The position numbers and the translations under genes are program-made. A stretch of 64,000 bases of DNA from Letharia columbiana (lineage: Eukaryota > Ascomycota > Lecanoromycetes > Lecanorales > Parmeliaceae), in NCBI RefSeq assembly GCF_014066305.1, contig NW_023501047.1, positions 1,054,001-1,118,000 on the forward strand. The letters run 5' to 3'. Under the pieces are notes generated by a model, which was not told the DNA's origin, made no database searches, and saw only the letters and a program-made list of their open reading frames with translations. Positions within the stretch are counted from its first letter, which is position 1. Every line of letters begins with the position of its first letter. This document shows, piece after piece, positions 1-12,950 of this stretch.

Positions 1-272
1 CTTCGAGGCTGCCGAAGGAGAAAGGGGTGGGAAACTGGGTAATCATCGAAGTTGGGGTAAGTCACGAGATCTTGCTATCATAGCCCTAAATTACTGACCC
101 ATGGCCTCTAGGGCAGATCGGAAGATCTTGTGGTCCTCTATTATTCTGTAGCCTATATTGGTGGGCAGGCCGAGATATTGCATACGCCATCGGAGGGGCC
201 GGCATGTTAGGTGTTTGTGCAATTGTTTTTGGAGCCTTGAAGGCTCCTCCGAAATCCCTACCCCAGAAATGA
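1..272 (+). CDS. MFS-type transporter, 3' end only (partial)
   Basis: Two exons are visible, 1-56 (frame starts at base 2) and 112-272, joined across an intron at 57-111 (gtaagt donor, ag acceptor). Joined, they read about 20 hydrophilic residues and then one strongly hydrophobic segment with the string YWWAGRDIAYAIGGAGMLG, ending in a short basic tail before TGA at 270-272. This looks like the last loop and last membrane helix of a major facilitator superfamily transporter; the glycine-rich final helix and short cytoplasmic tail are typical. The rest of the gene lies outside the window, so the substrate cannot be inferred. The frame and splice are well supported; the family call rests on one helix. 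Confidence 0.6.
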
Positions 273-1323
273 AACACAGTACTAGAGACAATTCAGAAAG
301 TGCCTTTCCCAGAGGGTGGCCTTGTTGTAGTGTTGCTATTACTTGGCAATAATTCTGTGGATATACCTGAAGGTCCTGTAACATGAGAATAACACCTTGT
401 ATTTGAGACCCCAATAGCAGTTAAGAGTCAACGCTCCATATCAAGAGAGATGTAGAAGAAGACATTGTTGTCCTCCAAAATTTCCTACTTTAAGTCTCTG
501 AAAGTCTGAAGTCTACCTTAATTGGCAGCTTGCTTTCTCATTACTCAAGACTTGAAATCACAAAATGTTCGCAACTAATTTAAGTTGACCAATCAGTCTT
601 AGTTTCGTGATTTTAAGTCTAAAACTCACCTTATTTCTTCATTTCTGAGCTAAAGGAGCACGGGTACGTCCAAAAGAGGAAGCTGGAAAAGAACTTCAAA
701 ATCCTCAAGTCTACCTTTTTTGATTCCTTTTCTTTATCAAAAATATGATAATAAACTTAAATACGTAGAGTTATAGAGTTAATATTTTAAAACTAGCGGA
801 GATGAAATTTAATAAAGTATTCGTAAAGATATACTAAGAACAATTTTTTAAATTATCTTCGATTCTCAGTGAAATACTTTTGTCAGGGTGACCCTTAAAT
901 CCCTTAAGCCCTTCGGAGCTCTTTAAGTCCACCGCGATCATCGAAGCGCCAAAGTAAAGTACTCGAAATATATATTAAATAAATTTTAAAAAGGGTCCGA
1001 GGGATTTTAGGGGTCTCCTGAGAATTAAATAGTCAAAACCAGTACTCGGCAAGCTTTTCCTACTGGGAAGCCCGCGCCCCAGCACATATTTGGCTATACG
1101 GGTGGACTTCGGATCTCTCAGACTTTTGTCGCGGTCCACCGCGATCACGAAACACCAAAGTATGCCTGCCTACAATCACCTCTCTACTCATATGTCTTGT
1201 CAGCGCTCACCTCTCAGGTCAACACCTTAGCCCGCGAGGTCGACATCATGAAATGACTGAGCTCAGTCTCTCTTCATTTGCCCTTACGAGGCAGTCTCAG
1301 ATCCTGTCTTTGAAGCCTTCACT
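273..1323. other. Intergenic region with an AT-rich core
   Basis: No coding potential seen. Roughly 540-1060 is AT-rich with many TpA steps and short A/T runs, in contrast to both flanks. This composition is what repeat-induced point mutation leaves behind in fungal genomes, but no recognisable element remains. The last 150 bases before 1324 are of normal composition and presumably hold the promoter of the WD40 gene. Confidence 0.5.
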
Positions 1324-4300
1324 ATGGCACAAGCCGTACAAAGTAATATCATCGATCTAACTGGTGAAGATGACAATGACGACAGCATCGCAAGGGCGCA
1401 TGCTGCTTGTCAGAAGGCCTTTGCAGCCGCATCACGATTGACTAACCACTTTGAATCCCTGAAAACGAATCCTCTCCCAGCCGTTGCTCCCAAACCGCTG
1501 GTGCCGCCTCGGCTTGGAACATTTTCCAATCCCGCTAGGAATGAAACGAATGGGCTCAAGAAGGATGGGATTAATAATACTATACAACGACAAGATTCCA
1601 TGATCCCCAGCCTCGGTGTCTCATTCCCTCAGTCAGCTCTAGGGATAGCGGCTTCAAGGCCAGCGAAATCTCCCTCAATATTAGAGAGACCGAAAGGAGA
1701 CGAGCGACAGCCAAGGGAGAACACATCTGTCACTCCTAGGGCCGATACCTCCACTATCCGCACGCCACGCTCAGCTGCTGTCTCCGCCAAGCAGAATATA
1801 GCTGACACATGCAATGAAATGGAAGATTGGGTCAACAAAGATCCAAACCTAGTACCACAGCAGGCTGGCGTCAGTACACCAAGGAAACCGGGGAGACCGA
1901 AGAAAGATCCCGATGAATGGTCACCCAGTTCGACTACGAAGAACAACGTAGAAGAGCGAAAGGGACTGGGCAGAGTTGTCACCAACGCACCGACACCATC
2001 CGCTGACGGACACGAAGACTTGAGAGCCAACGAAGACAATGGCTTGTTCCCCATCAAAGGAGTATTGACCTCATTAGGTACAAAGAAGCGGAAGCTCTCA
2101 GGATCGTTCCAATCCCATCCTTCTCCTGTCAAATTGGCTCGATGGAATGCAGAGCCGAGCGCTCCTCATCCGTCTACCCCTCCGAATGTGGCTGAGCCCG
2201 CCCGCAGTGAGCATGTGCACGATGGAACAGGTAACATTTCTCCCGCTGGTTGCTTCCCAAGGTGTGTGTATCCTGCTCTCAAAGCAGCGAAAGCAGTATA
2301 CAAGCAAAGCCTTACAGAGGACGAATTGACTGGCATCGGAAACAGCGTAAGTCTTCTCTTGGAGCCCTAGGGTGAAAATCCTATGTCCAAAGGGAAAAAA
2401 ATAACGGACGGACTAGATTACCAACCAAATTTTGGAGCAAGGAGTAGAGGCATTTTGTCCAGCAAGTGCTAATTGTCCTAAGAATCAACGAACGGAATTG
2501 ATATTGAAATCCGTATCGGAGAATTTTCATGAAAAAGCACTGAAGGTTAGAAGTGGGCTCCCTGTCAACTTGATTGCCTTCGCAGAGGATTCCTCGAAAG
2601 GTGTCACTGATCCTCCCTTCAACCGCGATCCTAAAGCATCTCCACTCGAGCGCGATTCGTCTATCAAGAATATCGTCAAGACGAACAATGAGTCGCGATC
2701 GAAGCCATCGACTACAAAGTCTAGGGAGAATAGCGCATCGACAGACCAGGCAGACGCTGGTCTCTTCGGACGATCCAAGCCATCAATGCTGCACACGCAA
2801 GAGAAGATAGATCCTAGGCTCCACCCCAGATTCCACGAAGCTGCTAGTCCTACTACATCTGAGCCTATACTGTCATCGGCATCCACCGGGCTCGTCGCAT
2901 ATGCTGCCCTGTTCGAATCAGTAGTGTATCCTGCCATGAAGAAGTCAAAAAAGCGTCACAAAGACAGTCTTCCTCGAGAAGAGTTAGATGCTATCGGCAA
3001 AACTGTAAGTCTTACTTCGATGTTAGGATTGAAGAAAATGAGCCTTAATAGACATGCACTAATCCTTTAGATTGTCAACGATGTTCTGGACAAATTAGCA
3101 TCTCACTCAGAGAATTCATACCAGCTGGACGAGAATACAAAGAAGAAAATCAAGCACTTCGTGAAGAAGTCTTTTCGTCAAAAGGTTCGGAGGACTAATG
3201 CGCAATCTTCACATAACCCAACTACTCCTGTAAATGGTTCAAGACTTGATATAGCTACGCTTTCATCCGGTTCTCCAGATCTAGAAGGCACGACTGGAGG
3301 TCCTCGTGCTCGTGTACCCGGTTTAAATGACTCTGAGAATGCCTCCGTGAGTCAGGCCATTGCAGTAAACGAAAAAGAAGAGGCACAGGCACCGCCTCCC
3401 ATACCCCTAGATCAACAACAGTCTTTGTCGTTACAAACCTCACCAACTGAGTCTTCAACATCCCCTTTCGGACCCAATTTTGATCGTGGTCGGTACCCTG
3501 CTCTGCGCCGTAAACGCGGCAATAAATATTATACTCCAGCCAGGACTTCAAAAACCACCCCCAAACTCAAACAAAATCATTTTATACCTTCTGATGATTA
3601 CTTGCGTTCGCGGCCTGTCACAAGACTCCCGACTGATCCAAGCTTGACTGCTCCAGCTTCAAACCAGCATAGCAATAATTTGGGAGTATCGAATGGCAAA
3701 GACCAGGTGCGGCTTTTAAAAGCTTTAGCAAGTCAACCTACGACCTTCCGGGTGAGTGAGACGCAGCTGATAACCTTGGCGACTGCTGCCGAAAAGAAAA
3801 GGACTCCTACAACTCAAAAATCGGCTTTGGAGCTTCTTGCCAGCATAGAAGAATCAACAAACGTGGGGCCTGTCGCACCTCAGTCCGCAAGCTACGACGA
3901 CGCCTCGAACGCACTGCGAGAAGCTCCGGCCGAGGGTCAAGGAAGGATGACAGACGTGGGAGAGACGCCCGCCGGTGGCCGCGGACCGGTTTTCTCCCAT
4001 CTTGCAAATCACCGAAACAACACTACAACCCATCAATCAGTCCAGCAAATTCCAAGAAACTGGCCATTGGAAGACACTGGTCCCCCAAAAGAACCTCGAC
4101 CAAGATGCCGTCCTAACCCCGCCACAGCGCTCGATCCAAGTCTCGAGCACGTCATGGCAGTCTTGGTCACTGATACGTCCAGCCGGCCATATAAGGATGG
4201 ACAGAGATACTATATTACACCCACAGATCGAATGCAGCTCGTTGCTGATCAAAGCATCGTGAAACATGCTGATCTCACCTCCAAAGTTGGGAAACCAAAG

Positions 4301-6439
4301 GTTGTTAGAGTTGAGACAAAGGTTATCGATACTGTCCGCTACCCAGGACGTTGCATTTCGTCATTGCTTCGGAACCGCGAGCTCGGCCTAAACTCTCGTG
4401 GACGACATGTCGGAACGATGGGTGAGCTCCGTCAATTGAAGAGTGAGATGATTGAGCCATGGAAAAATTGGAAAGGAGCATCTGGTGATGTGGTCGCTGT
4501 TGCATGGAGCCCAGATTCCAATGTGTATGCGTTTGGGGCAGCCGCACATACAAATGTTGAGGATATACAGTACAACCGTCCTTGCAACCTATTACTCGGT
4601 AATCTCACTTCGAACCAAATTCGAGAGCTACCCGATCACAGGGTCGATCGGCCGAAACCTGAAACCATTCCCAATGGACCCAATGCTACTCGAGCTGTCT
4701 ACGACGCTTGCGATCCTAAAGTATACGAGACCGTTACCTCAATTGCGTTCTCACCCACCGGAGATCGAATGTTCACTGCGAGTCATGACTGTACCGTAAA
4801 GATCTGGGATATCTCTGCCGGGAAACACCAATGTCTGAGCACTCTCCGCCACGAAGCCTGGGTGACTAGCGTCGAGATCTCAGGGAACCGACCAAGTCTT
4901 TTTGCAACTGCCTCGAAGTGTGTCAACGGCGCCGTTCGAATCTATTACAATCCTGCAGAACCTTCGCGTTACGAGAAATTCTCGGCCTCGCGTGCAGAAA
5001 CAAGGCCCAATTGGAAAATATATCCAGAATGTTTAAGGTGGGGCCCAAACTCTTACAACAATCATCTACTACTGGCAGGCTTCCAACAATGGGAGCAGCA
5101 GGGGGATTTGCTTTCCGGTGGGGGACAGCTCTGCCTCTGGGACGCCAATGTTTTCGAGAGCATCAAAGTCACGCCATCGTCACAAAGCGTTTATGCTGCA
5201 GCTTGGCATCCCACGGAGCCTTTCTTTGCTACGGGTGGCGCTCCCGGTAATCACATCATTGACAAAACCAACACCAAAACTGTTGTTCGCACTTGGGATG
5301 TCCGAACGCCGAAACGTTGTCAAGTCGAGTATGAGTGTCCTGCTATAGACATGCAAGACATCACTTTCTCTCCATTAAATTCAAATATTGTAACTGCTGG
5401 CTGTACAGACGGCATTTCTTACGTTTGGGATTGGCGTTGGCCAGATCAGCCACTCCATTGCTTGAAGCACGGCAGGCCCCTGGTGGATTTGGATCACACC
5501 AGAGAACGGGAAGAAGCTGATACCGGAGTGATGCTGAGCCTTTGGGGTCCTGGTGGCTCTCTGTTCTACACTGGTTCTTCCGACGGCATGATCAAGGCAT
5601 GGGATGTTCGACGCCATCCCAAAGATGTGCTGATCAGCAATGTTGCCAATTTTGATGTTAGTATACAAAGCGGAGCCTTCTCGCCAGACGGTAACAATCT
5701 ACTTGTCGGTGATGCTGAAGGAGGCATTCACGTTCTCTCATCTGCTCCTTGTGGGCCACGTTCAAATGTCCAAAGCACAGACGCGTATATTGATCTCGTG
5801 AGAGCCTCTGATGGAAGCGGCTTAAAACTTGATCAAAACGATGACAATCCTGGCACAGAGGGTATTGAAGCTGCTAAATCGCTTATCGAATCAGGTCAAC
5901 TGGAGCATCATAAAGAACTTGGAGTTGGACAGGGGCTTAATTACCAAGGTCCCTACGCTACATACGCTCGAAAAGCAGTCGTCGAGTGTGGTATTGGCCG
6001 CCTGCGCAGAAGGTTCGAGAAGAAGCAACCAATTTCGAAGAGGGGTGAGAAGCGATGGGATATAGCAATTCCAATGACTTCTTTGCTCTACGAGAGGAAG
6101 GAAACATTGGATCGTGAGAAGGATGGCGACAAGATGGCGAACCTTAATGAGCATGAACCGAAGGCAATGCAGCAACCGAAGGATGGAGACAGCCTCCAGA
6201 CAAGTCCCTTTTTCTCGACACCGCAAGGAGCATCTGCCGTCGTTCATCCGTCTTCCACAAGCCTCGTCGATTCCGTAGATAGCGAAAGTGTTGGCGCGAC
6301 TGTTGTCGATGTTAACGAGGATCATAGCGTTGAGTACAATGCTATTCCCGAAAGTGAGATGGTTGAGGAAAATTACTGGTGGGTGAGGATGGGTGAGGAG
6401 GAGATCGCTCAGGCGAGGGCTGGACGAGTGAAATACTAG
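1324..6439 (+). CDS. Large WD40-repeat protein with SUMO-interacting motif and AT-hook, likely chromatin-associated
   Basis: Exons 1324-2346, 2417-3004 and 3071-6439 (introns of 70 and 66 nt, both phase 0) give about 1659 residues. The N-terminus carries IIDLTGEDD near residue 9, a textbook SUMO-interacting motif with acidic flank, and an AT-hook-like KPGRPKKDP near residue 190. A short motif beginning YPAxK occurs twice, each time immediately before one of the two introns. The C-terminal half holds WD repeats (GDVVAVAWSPD, VTSIAFSPTGDRMFTASHDCTVKIWDIS, FYTGSSDGMIKAWDVR), forming a beta-propeller. The long N-terminus is disordered and Ser/Thr/Pro-rich. A SUMO-binding, DNA-binding propeller protein is likely nuclear. 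The propeller region resembles what I remember of fungal RAF1/DIM-9-type DCAFs of the heterochromatin CUL4 ligase, but that is an inference from memory. WD40 identity is firm; the pathway is not. Confidence 0.85.
2263..3115 (+). repeat. Duplicated protein module with an intron at the same position in each copy
   Basis: Copy 1 ends exon 1 and begins exon 2: YPALKAAKAV, SLTEDEL and GIGNS, then the intron at 2347, then ITNQILEQ. Copy 2 ends exon 2 and begins exon 3: YPAMKKSKKR, SLPREEL and AIGKT, then the intron at 3005, then IVNDVLDK. Spacing is the same and both introns are phase 0 after the equivalent residue, so the duplication appears to have included the intron. The two intron sequences share their gtaagtctt starts. 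Confidence 0.7.
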
Positions 6440-7099
6440 GTGGTCTTACTGGAGCTTCGAGGCTTTCAGTAACAGCTGCGATGCGCTCAGTCATTATCGA
6501 TAGATCGTGACAATCCGAACAGGCTGAGCCATACGTACCCAGCATTGCCTATCCCTAGATCATTTATAATATAGCTCAATAAACGCCACTACCTTGGCTA
6601 GGTTTGCATAAGAGATTCTGCGTGTATTCGTTATTCTAAAGTGATCGTAGAACCGCCTGTGCTCCTGATATCAAGCTCGAAACTTCTCCCGTTGGAAGAA
6701 GCCATTGTGTACTTTCAAAAAATTCCTTTCCAACACTTTCACTAGAGAACAGGACATTTTAGAACGAAGAGCCTGAGTAGAAGCGTACACCGATTCCACA
6801 GTTAACAATTGCCGATATTTTTAACACGAATGGTCCACGGGCTGGGCGATCCATGCACCATTCGGAAGTTCTACACACTCTCTGGCCTCCGTGCAACTGT
6901 AACGTACTGCACCGTCTCTTAAATCTGCACAGATTCCTGTGTGCCAACCCAACCCGCGTGGGTCTGCTCGCCGGAGCCGCGGCGCGTGCGCATGATGTGT
7001 AGCGACGCTAGGAGCGTGGTCGCGAGGAAAGTCGCCCTGGAACCCAATTAGCCTCTCCTTCCCCTTCTCTCTCCCCCCAACACCGAGTCTCGGGGAGTT
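6440..7099. other. Intergenic region between convergent genes
   Basis: No convincing coding sequence. If the stop at 7100-7102 of the neighbouring minus-strand gene were removed by splicing at an adjacent GTAAAA, its reading frame could extend into 6898-6760, but the downstream sequence shows no membrane or domain character, so I treat this as non-coding 3' flanks. Confidence 0.5.
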
Positions 7100-7566
7100 T
7101 TACCACGCAAGGGCACCGACGATCACGGCCCCGACCATCACATCACACGGTCCGCACAGGATCAATCCCCGGTGGAACACCGCCAGTGCCACGAACCCGG
7201 CGAACCAGAGCAGGCAGGTCGCGGAGTCCAGGGCGAGGATGAGCCATTTGTTGAAGAAGCGGCCGTTGGGCTTGTTGCCGCCCGCGAGGACGGGGTTGAG
7301 GAAGAGGTAGGGGAGGGTGAGGAGGGTGGAGGTTCCGACGGAGACGAGGTAGGGGGGCGCGGAGGGGGTGGTGGAGGGATGGGTGTGGTGGAGATACCAG
7401 GATGTTACTGAGGAGGGGGGGGGGGAGATGTCAGCTTTTATTTCCTGGGGCCGGGGTAAGGCAGCTTTGGTAGGGAGGGGAGGTGAATACCGTGGCCGTT
7501 CAAGCCGAGCGCGATGATGGCGAGGATGAGCTGGAAGATGCGAAGGGGAAGGTTGAAGTTAAACAT
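7100..7566 (-). CDS. MARVEL-like four-helix membrane protein
   Basis: Exons 7566-7491 and 7407-7100 (intron 83 nt, phase 1) give 127 residues. The N-terminus MFNFNLPLRIFQLILAIIAL is a membrane helix that follows a short amphipathic start, as in fungal MARVEL-domain proteins. Three further hydrophobic stretches follow: around PYLVSVGTSTLLTLPYLF, LILALDSATCLLWFAGFVAL and CDVMVGAVIVGALAW. The loop with NGRFFNKW before helix 3 also fits the family. These proteins sit in plasma membrane or secretory membranes; the exact role is unknown. The stop directly follows helix 4; a GTAAAA donor overlapping it could allow a longer form. The gene lies tail to tail with the WD40 gene. Confidence 0.65.
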
Positions 7567-9217
7567 CGTCGCGTGTCGTGTATCGTGATTCTAAGATCGT
7601 GGCTTGCGGTATGTGGAGTTGGAATGTGGGGTAGGTGTTCGTTTGGATAAGGGAGTGTGCGTATGTTGATTGTGGAATAGATGAAAGAGTGAAAAGAGAT
7701 CCTGTCAAAGGATGTGCGGGTTTATTTGTTAAGCGATAATGAGCGTCAAGCTATATGAAAGAAAAGAAGAGTGAGTGAGTGAATGAATGAATGAAAGAAA
7801 GATTGAAAGTGTTGTTGCGAAAACTGGGCGACGAGAGGATACTTTGTTTTCGGAGGAGATCGCTTGGCGAAATTGCAGGGATGTGATTTGTTGGCGCTAT
7901 GTTTCAGGACTGAGGACTCTGACCGTTATTTTTGGTCTTGATCTGGTATATCTCCTTGTCTTTTAACGCCTTTGGTCAGAAGAGCTTCTTCTTCAAGGCG
8001 CTTCGATCATGGACCGTCTGCAAAAGAACCCTACCGCCTCTGTATTGCCTCAAATCCACTGCCAAGCCAAAAATTGAAGGCCAGAGACTGAGGCTATTAC
8101 TGGCCACATTGCCTTGACCTGAACTCTTCATCTAGATACAGCATGATTAATGCATTGTCATCATTGAAGGTAAGGTCCATTTTACTATCCATGCATTCCT
8201 ACTCGTGCAGGCCACGTAGTGTTTCTCAGGTATTGTGCAGCGCTGCTTTCGGTGCTCTTGTGGGACTTTTGTTGACACTGGCACCTATACTCTATAACCT
8301 AGAGGAATTGTGCTCCAGAATAGGTATGTGAATATGCGCCTGCTTTGCTGTTGAATCGTTGTCTCGTGTGAACAGCAAAAAGTTCATCTCCAAAAAGATT
8401 CTCGCGTGCTAAGTATGTTCAACATGGATGAGCACTTTACCATGCTTCAAATTGCAAAGACCGATGTTTCACGATGCGGAAGAGTGATGAGAAAGTGCTC
8501 CGACCTTCCGGATGTTTTCTCCGTCACGAAGTTCAACACAAGCAGTGGTCAAAACCCCAAAGGAGTGTAGCCTGAGGGCTTGCGAGGAGTTGTCATGAGT
8601 GGTCAAGTACAATGCTACATCTTGATACGAGTAAGGGGGGCTCGAGAGGCGGAAAGGTTGGTGTCAATCGTGTATGAGTCCATGACAGGCTTAGGCTCCG
8701 CTGCGCCTCAGGCCTGAGGCGCTTACTCGTAAGCCACACTATGGACCCTGAGACTTCTAGCTGGTACTTTAGCGATGCCTTTATCTTTATCATAAGCGAG
8801 CAGATAAGATGTTTTGAAGAGTTAGGTACTGTACCTAGGTATTCATTATTCTCCGAACCATGCTATTCCGGCGGCATCAGAATCTTCTTCCACAGCTTCA
8901 TGAATCATGATACTGAAGTCCAGGTTGAGAGAAGCAGTCATCACTAGGTACATGATGCCACCATTCCGAGGCTCTTCTGCCCCGTTGGAAGTCTGACACG
9001 ATGACACCATCCCCGCTAAGCCCGAGTGCGGGGGGATATGGGCGGCAGCCAAAGACGCAATAATGCGGCTTCACGTCGTCAATAGTGCGACTTTTAAAAG
9101 CGACGCGGTCTTTTTCTTGCTTCAATTGAACTGATACTCATCGTGCCTTCAACATATCTGCTCAATCATCGATTTCACACCTCAACGTAATCTTACGTTG
9201 AATTTCTACTTGCCAGT
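7567..9217. other. Long intergenic region with short repeats
   Basis: No supported gene in 1.65 kb. A degenerate tetranucleotide run of GAGT, GAAT and GAAA units lies at about 7769-7806. An exact 20-bp palindrome lies at 8703-8722. Small open frames at 7932 and 8143 lack any domain, codon bias or splice context. The last 150 bases before 9218 probably contain the promoter of the sulfhydrylase gene. Confidence 0.45.
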
Positions 9218-10707
<1,490 letters not shown>

Positions 10708-11338
10708 AACGAATACGGATTCTAATATAGCCGTTGTGGACTCGATGATGGTGCCTTTGTTTCACAAAAGAGAATGCTTTAATCACAGTCGCATCATGAC
10801 GAAGGCTATAATCCTGATGAATCCCGTTCTTTGCCCGGGACACAGCAATTCACAGCAAACCACAGCAACCTTTAATTGGTAAGACTAACGCTTGCACTAA
10901 TACCGACCACCAAAGACTTCGAAGATTGCCAAACACAGCAGCTTTTATAACATTGTTCATGACAAAGCATTCTCCTTTTGTTGGTTATTCCGAACACATG
11001 TAGTCTATGAAAGGATGCTTCATGGGCTTCCATCGGCCATCACACGAGGCCATCATGATCTCGTCTCATCCGGCACCAGATACAATGAGCGTCATTCACC
11101 TATGCCCGAATTGATAAAGTCTCTTTAAGAGTTGAGGCTCAGAGCACGAATAAGCATTAACCTATTACTGCAGTCGACTATCTAGACACTGCTCCTATAT
11201 ATTGAGACACCAAACCCTCGAAATAGAACAGGTTTATCCATCACACCAAGAACAATTGACTAATCTTACCATACATGATTTAATCGACTACTTGAATATT
11301 CACCATCACCACACCTTTACAAGAGCAGAGCCATATAT
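10708..11338. other. Intergenic region
   Basis: 3' flank of the sulfhydrylase gene and 5' flank of a decayed secreted-protein gene. Nothing supported; one short CACAGCAA repeat cluster near 10845-10870. Confidence 0.4.
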
Positions 11339-11886
11339 ACCCTATTGCTCGCCTTCCTCTCATCTTGACTGCCCTATCCGTGCCTGCCGCCGCATCCAAT
11401 TCCACCAACGCCAGTTCCACTCTCACGTTTACAGCATTTGGGTCTTATGCGTGTGATCAGGGCGTGCTCACATTCAACTCAATGGCCTACGATCAAGCGT
11501 ATACCATGCCGTCCAATGAGACTTTCCACTCCTTCACGCTCAGCCGCTCCCTGCTACCCAACGAAACGCTCACTTTTGCGCGAATGCCCGCTGTTTCTTG
11601 ATATAACGAGCCCGCCCCTCCCCGATAATCCCCAGTGCGCGTACGCTCTTGGCTCGCTAACGCAGGAGAATGGCGGTGCCTGGATTCGAACCGGGACCAA
11701 CAACTGCCGGCAGATGATGGGGGTGATGTCGTGTGTCTCAGCTATCGATGGACAATTCCACGGTCGGTGTCCCGCCCAGTCCAATCTCCAGCAGCTCGTC
11801 GATTTCCAGCTCGCCTACCTCCACCGTGTCTTCCACTTCGCTGTCCGCGGTTTCCGTCCCTGCTGCTACAACTACACATTAAGGTA
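11339..11886 (+). pseudogene. Broken small secreted cysteine-containing protein gene
   Basis: One frame from about 11341 reads a hydrophobic leader (LPLILTALSVPAAAS) and then Thr/Asn-rich sequence with FGSYACDQGVLTFNS, stopping at TGA near 11600. The continuation lies in another frame: PPLPDNPQCAYALGSLTQ, TGTNNCRQMMG and a stop near 11882. No GT-AG intron joins the two frames, and no in-frame ATG precedes the leader before an upstream TGA near 11290. The signal-peptide-like start, spaced cysteines and N-glycosylation sites suggest a former small secreted (effector-like) protein with a lost start and a frameshift. An undetected intron upstream of the leader could supply a start, so it may be less broken than it seems. 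Confidence 0.45.
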
Positions 11887-12950
11887 GGCTTTGCGAGGCC
11901 AAGGTGGGTCATTGCGTTGGCACTTTGCGATGAATCAGAGATCAAAGGCTGGTAAAGCGTATTGGGAGTTGTTCGTCAAGCGGAATCTTGACTAGGTTTT
12001 CAATGGGTTGGAGCTGTTGATAGACAGCGCGAGAGCGGATTTGATCTATACCACTTCCAGTTAACAATCTCCCCAATAATGATAGAATCCCTTCACCCCC
12101 GATGTCTAGAGCCCCATCTTCGTACTCAATGCATGAGCAGCACGAAGCTGTGTCGCCTGAAATGCCTCTTTCAAGGAGTGTAAATCTGGACATCTCAACG
12201 AGCGTTTCCTTCTCTCCGCATATCCATCCAGTTGCCGCGCTAGCGAATACCGACCATTGCGAGCCAAGAGCCATGAAGCATCACTGTCGCGGAAGCCACC
12301 ATCATCCAACAGGCGCATAGAATCTGGACCTGCCGGACGGATCGGATGCCTTGTTGGGCTCGAAGCCGTAACACTCCTGTAGACCATACTACCTCTCTCC
12401 CCTGTGCTTCCACACATATCTCCCACTACGAACAGTCAACGCTGACCCTGCCCCCTGGGCGCCACATAAGATGCTCAGCTCAATCACGACAGTGAGTATG
12501 TCCGTGTGTACGTCGATGTTGCGGGCTCTGCGGGTCAAGGGTTTAATACATTGTACGACAAGGATCTTAGCGGAGGTATTGGTTCAGTGCGTGGAGCTTG
12601 GGGTAAAGACATATTCTAAGTCTGTGTGAAACAGGTAGATGGAGAATTTACGAAGAGAAACGACGATTATTCGCGGAGAGACTCTGATGCCCATCACGAA
12701 GCAGTCGGAGCGAGGTCCATGTCGACCCGCAACGTCATCATCGGCAACACGAAACTGGTACTTCAGCTGAGAACAAGCTCCGAGACTGTTGGCGAAATGC
12801 TTCCACTCTTCCCAGGACAGCGTCCATGTGGCACGCACCATGAGCTAGAGACAGCTTCTGTTCAGCCACTCGGTCTCCAGGAGTGGCTCTGTCCGGTCTC
12901 CATCTGATCGCCATCAACCTTGAGACACAAGAACGGTTCCTAGGGCGCGG
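11887..12950. other. Intergenic region
   Basis: No supported gene. A minus-strand frame at about 11945-12100 reads a protein-like stretch (TGSGIDQIRSRAVYQQLQPI) but has no start, splice sites or continuation, so at most it is a relic. Confidence 0.35.

Noticed and set aside
8143..8331. Small plus-strand frame with one hydrophobic stretch
   Set aside because: No homology I recognise, no promoter or intron evidence; likely chance.
11682..11692. GGATTCGAACC, a tRNA T-loop-like box (minus strand GGTTCGAATCC)
   Set aside because: No matching A box, acceptor stem or cloverleaf around it; it lies in the readable frame of the decayed secreted-protein gene.
11942..12274. Minus-strand frame ending in a protein-like stretch
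   Set aside because: No supported start or splice partners; at most a relic of an unknown gene.
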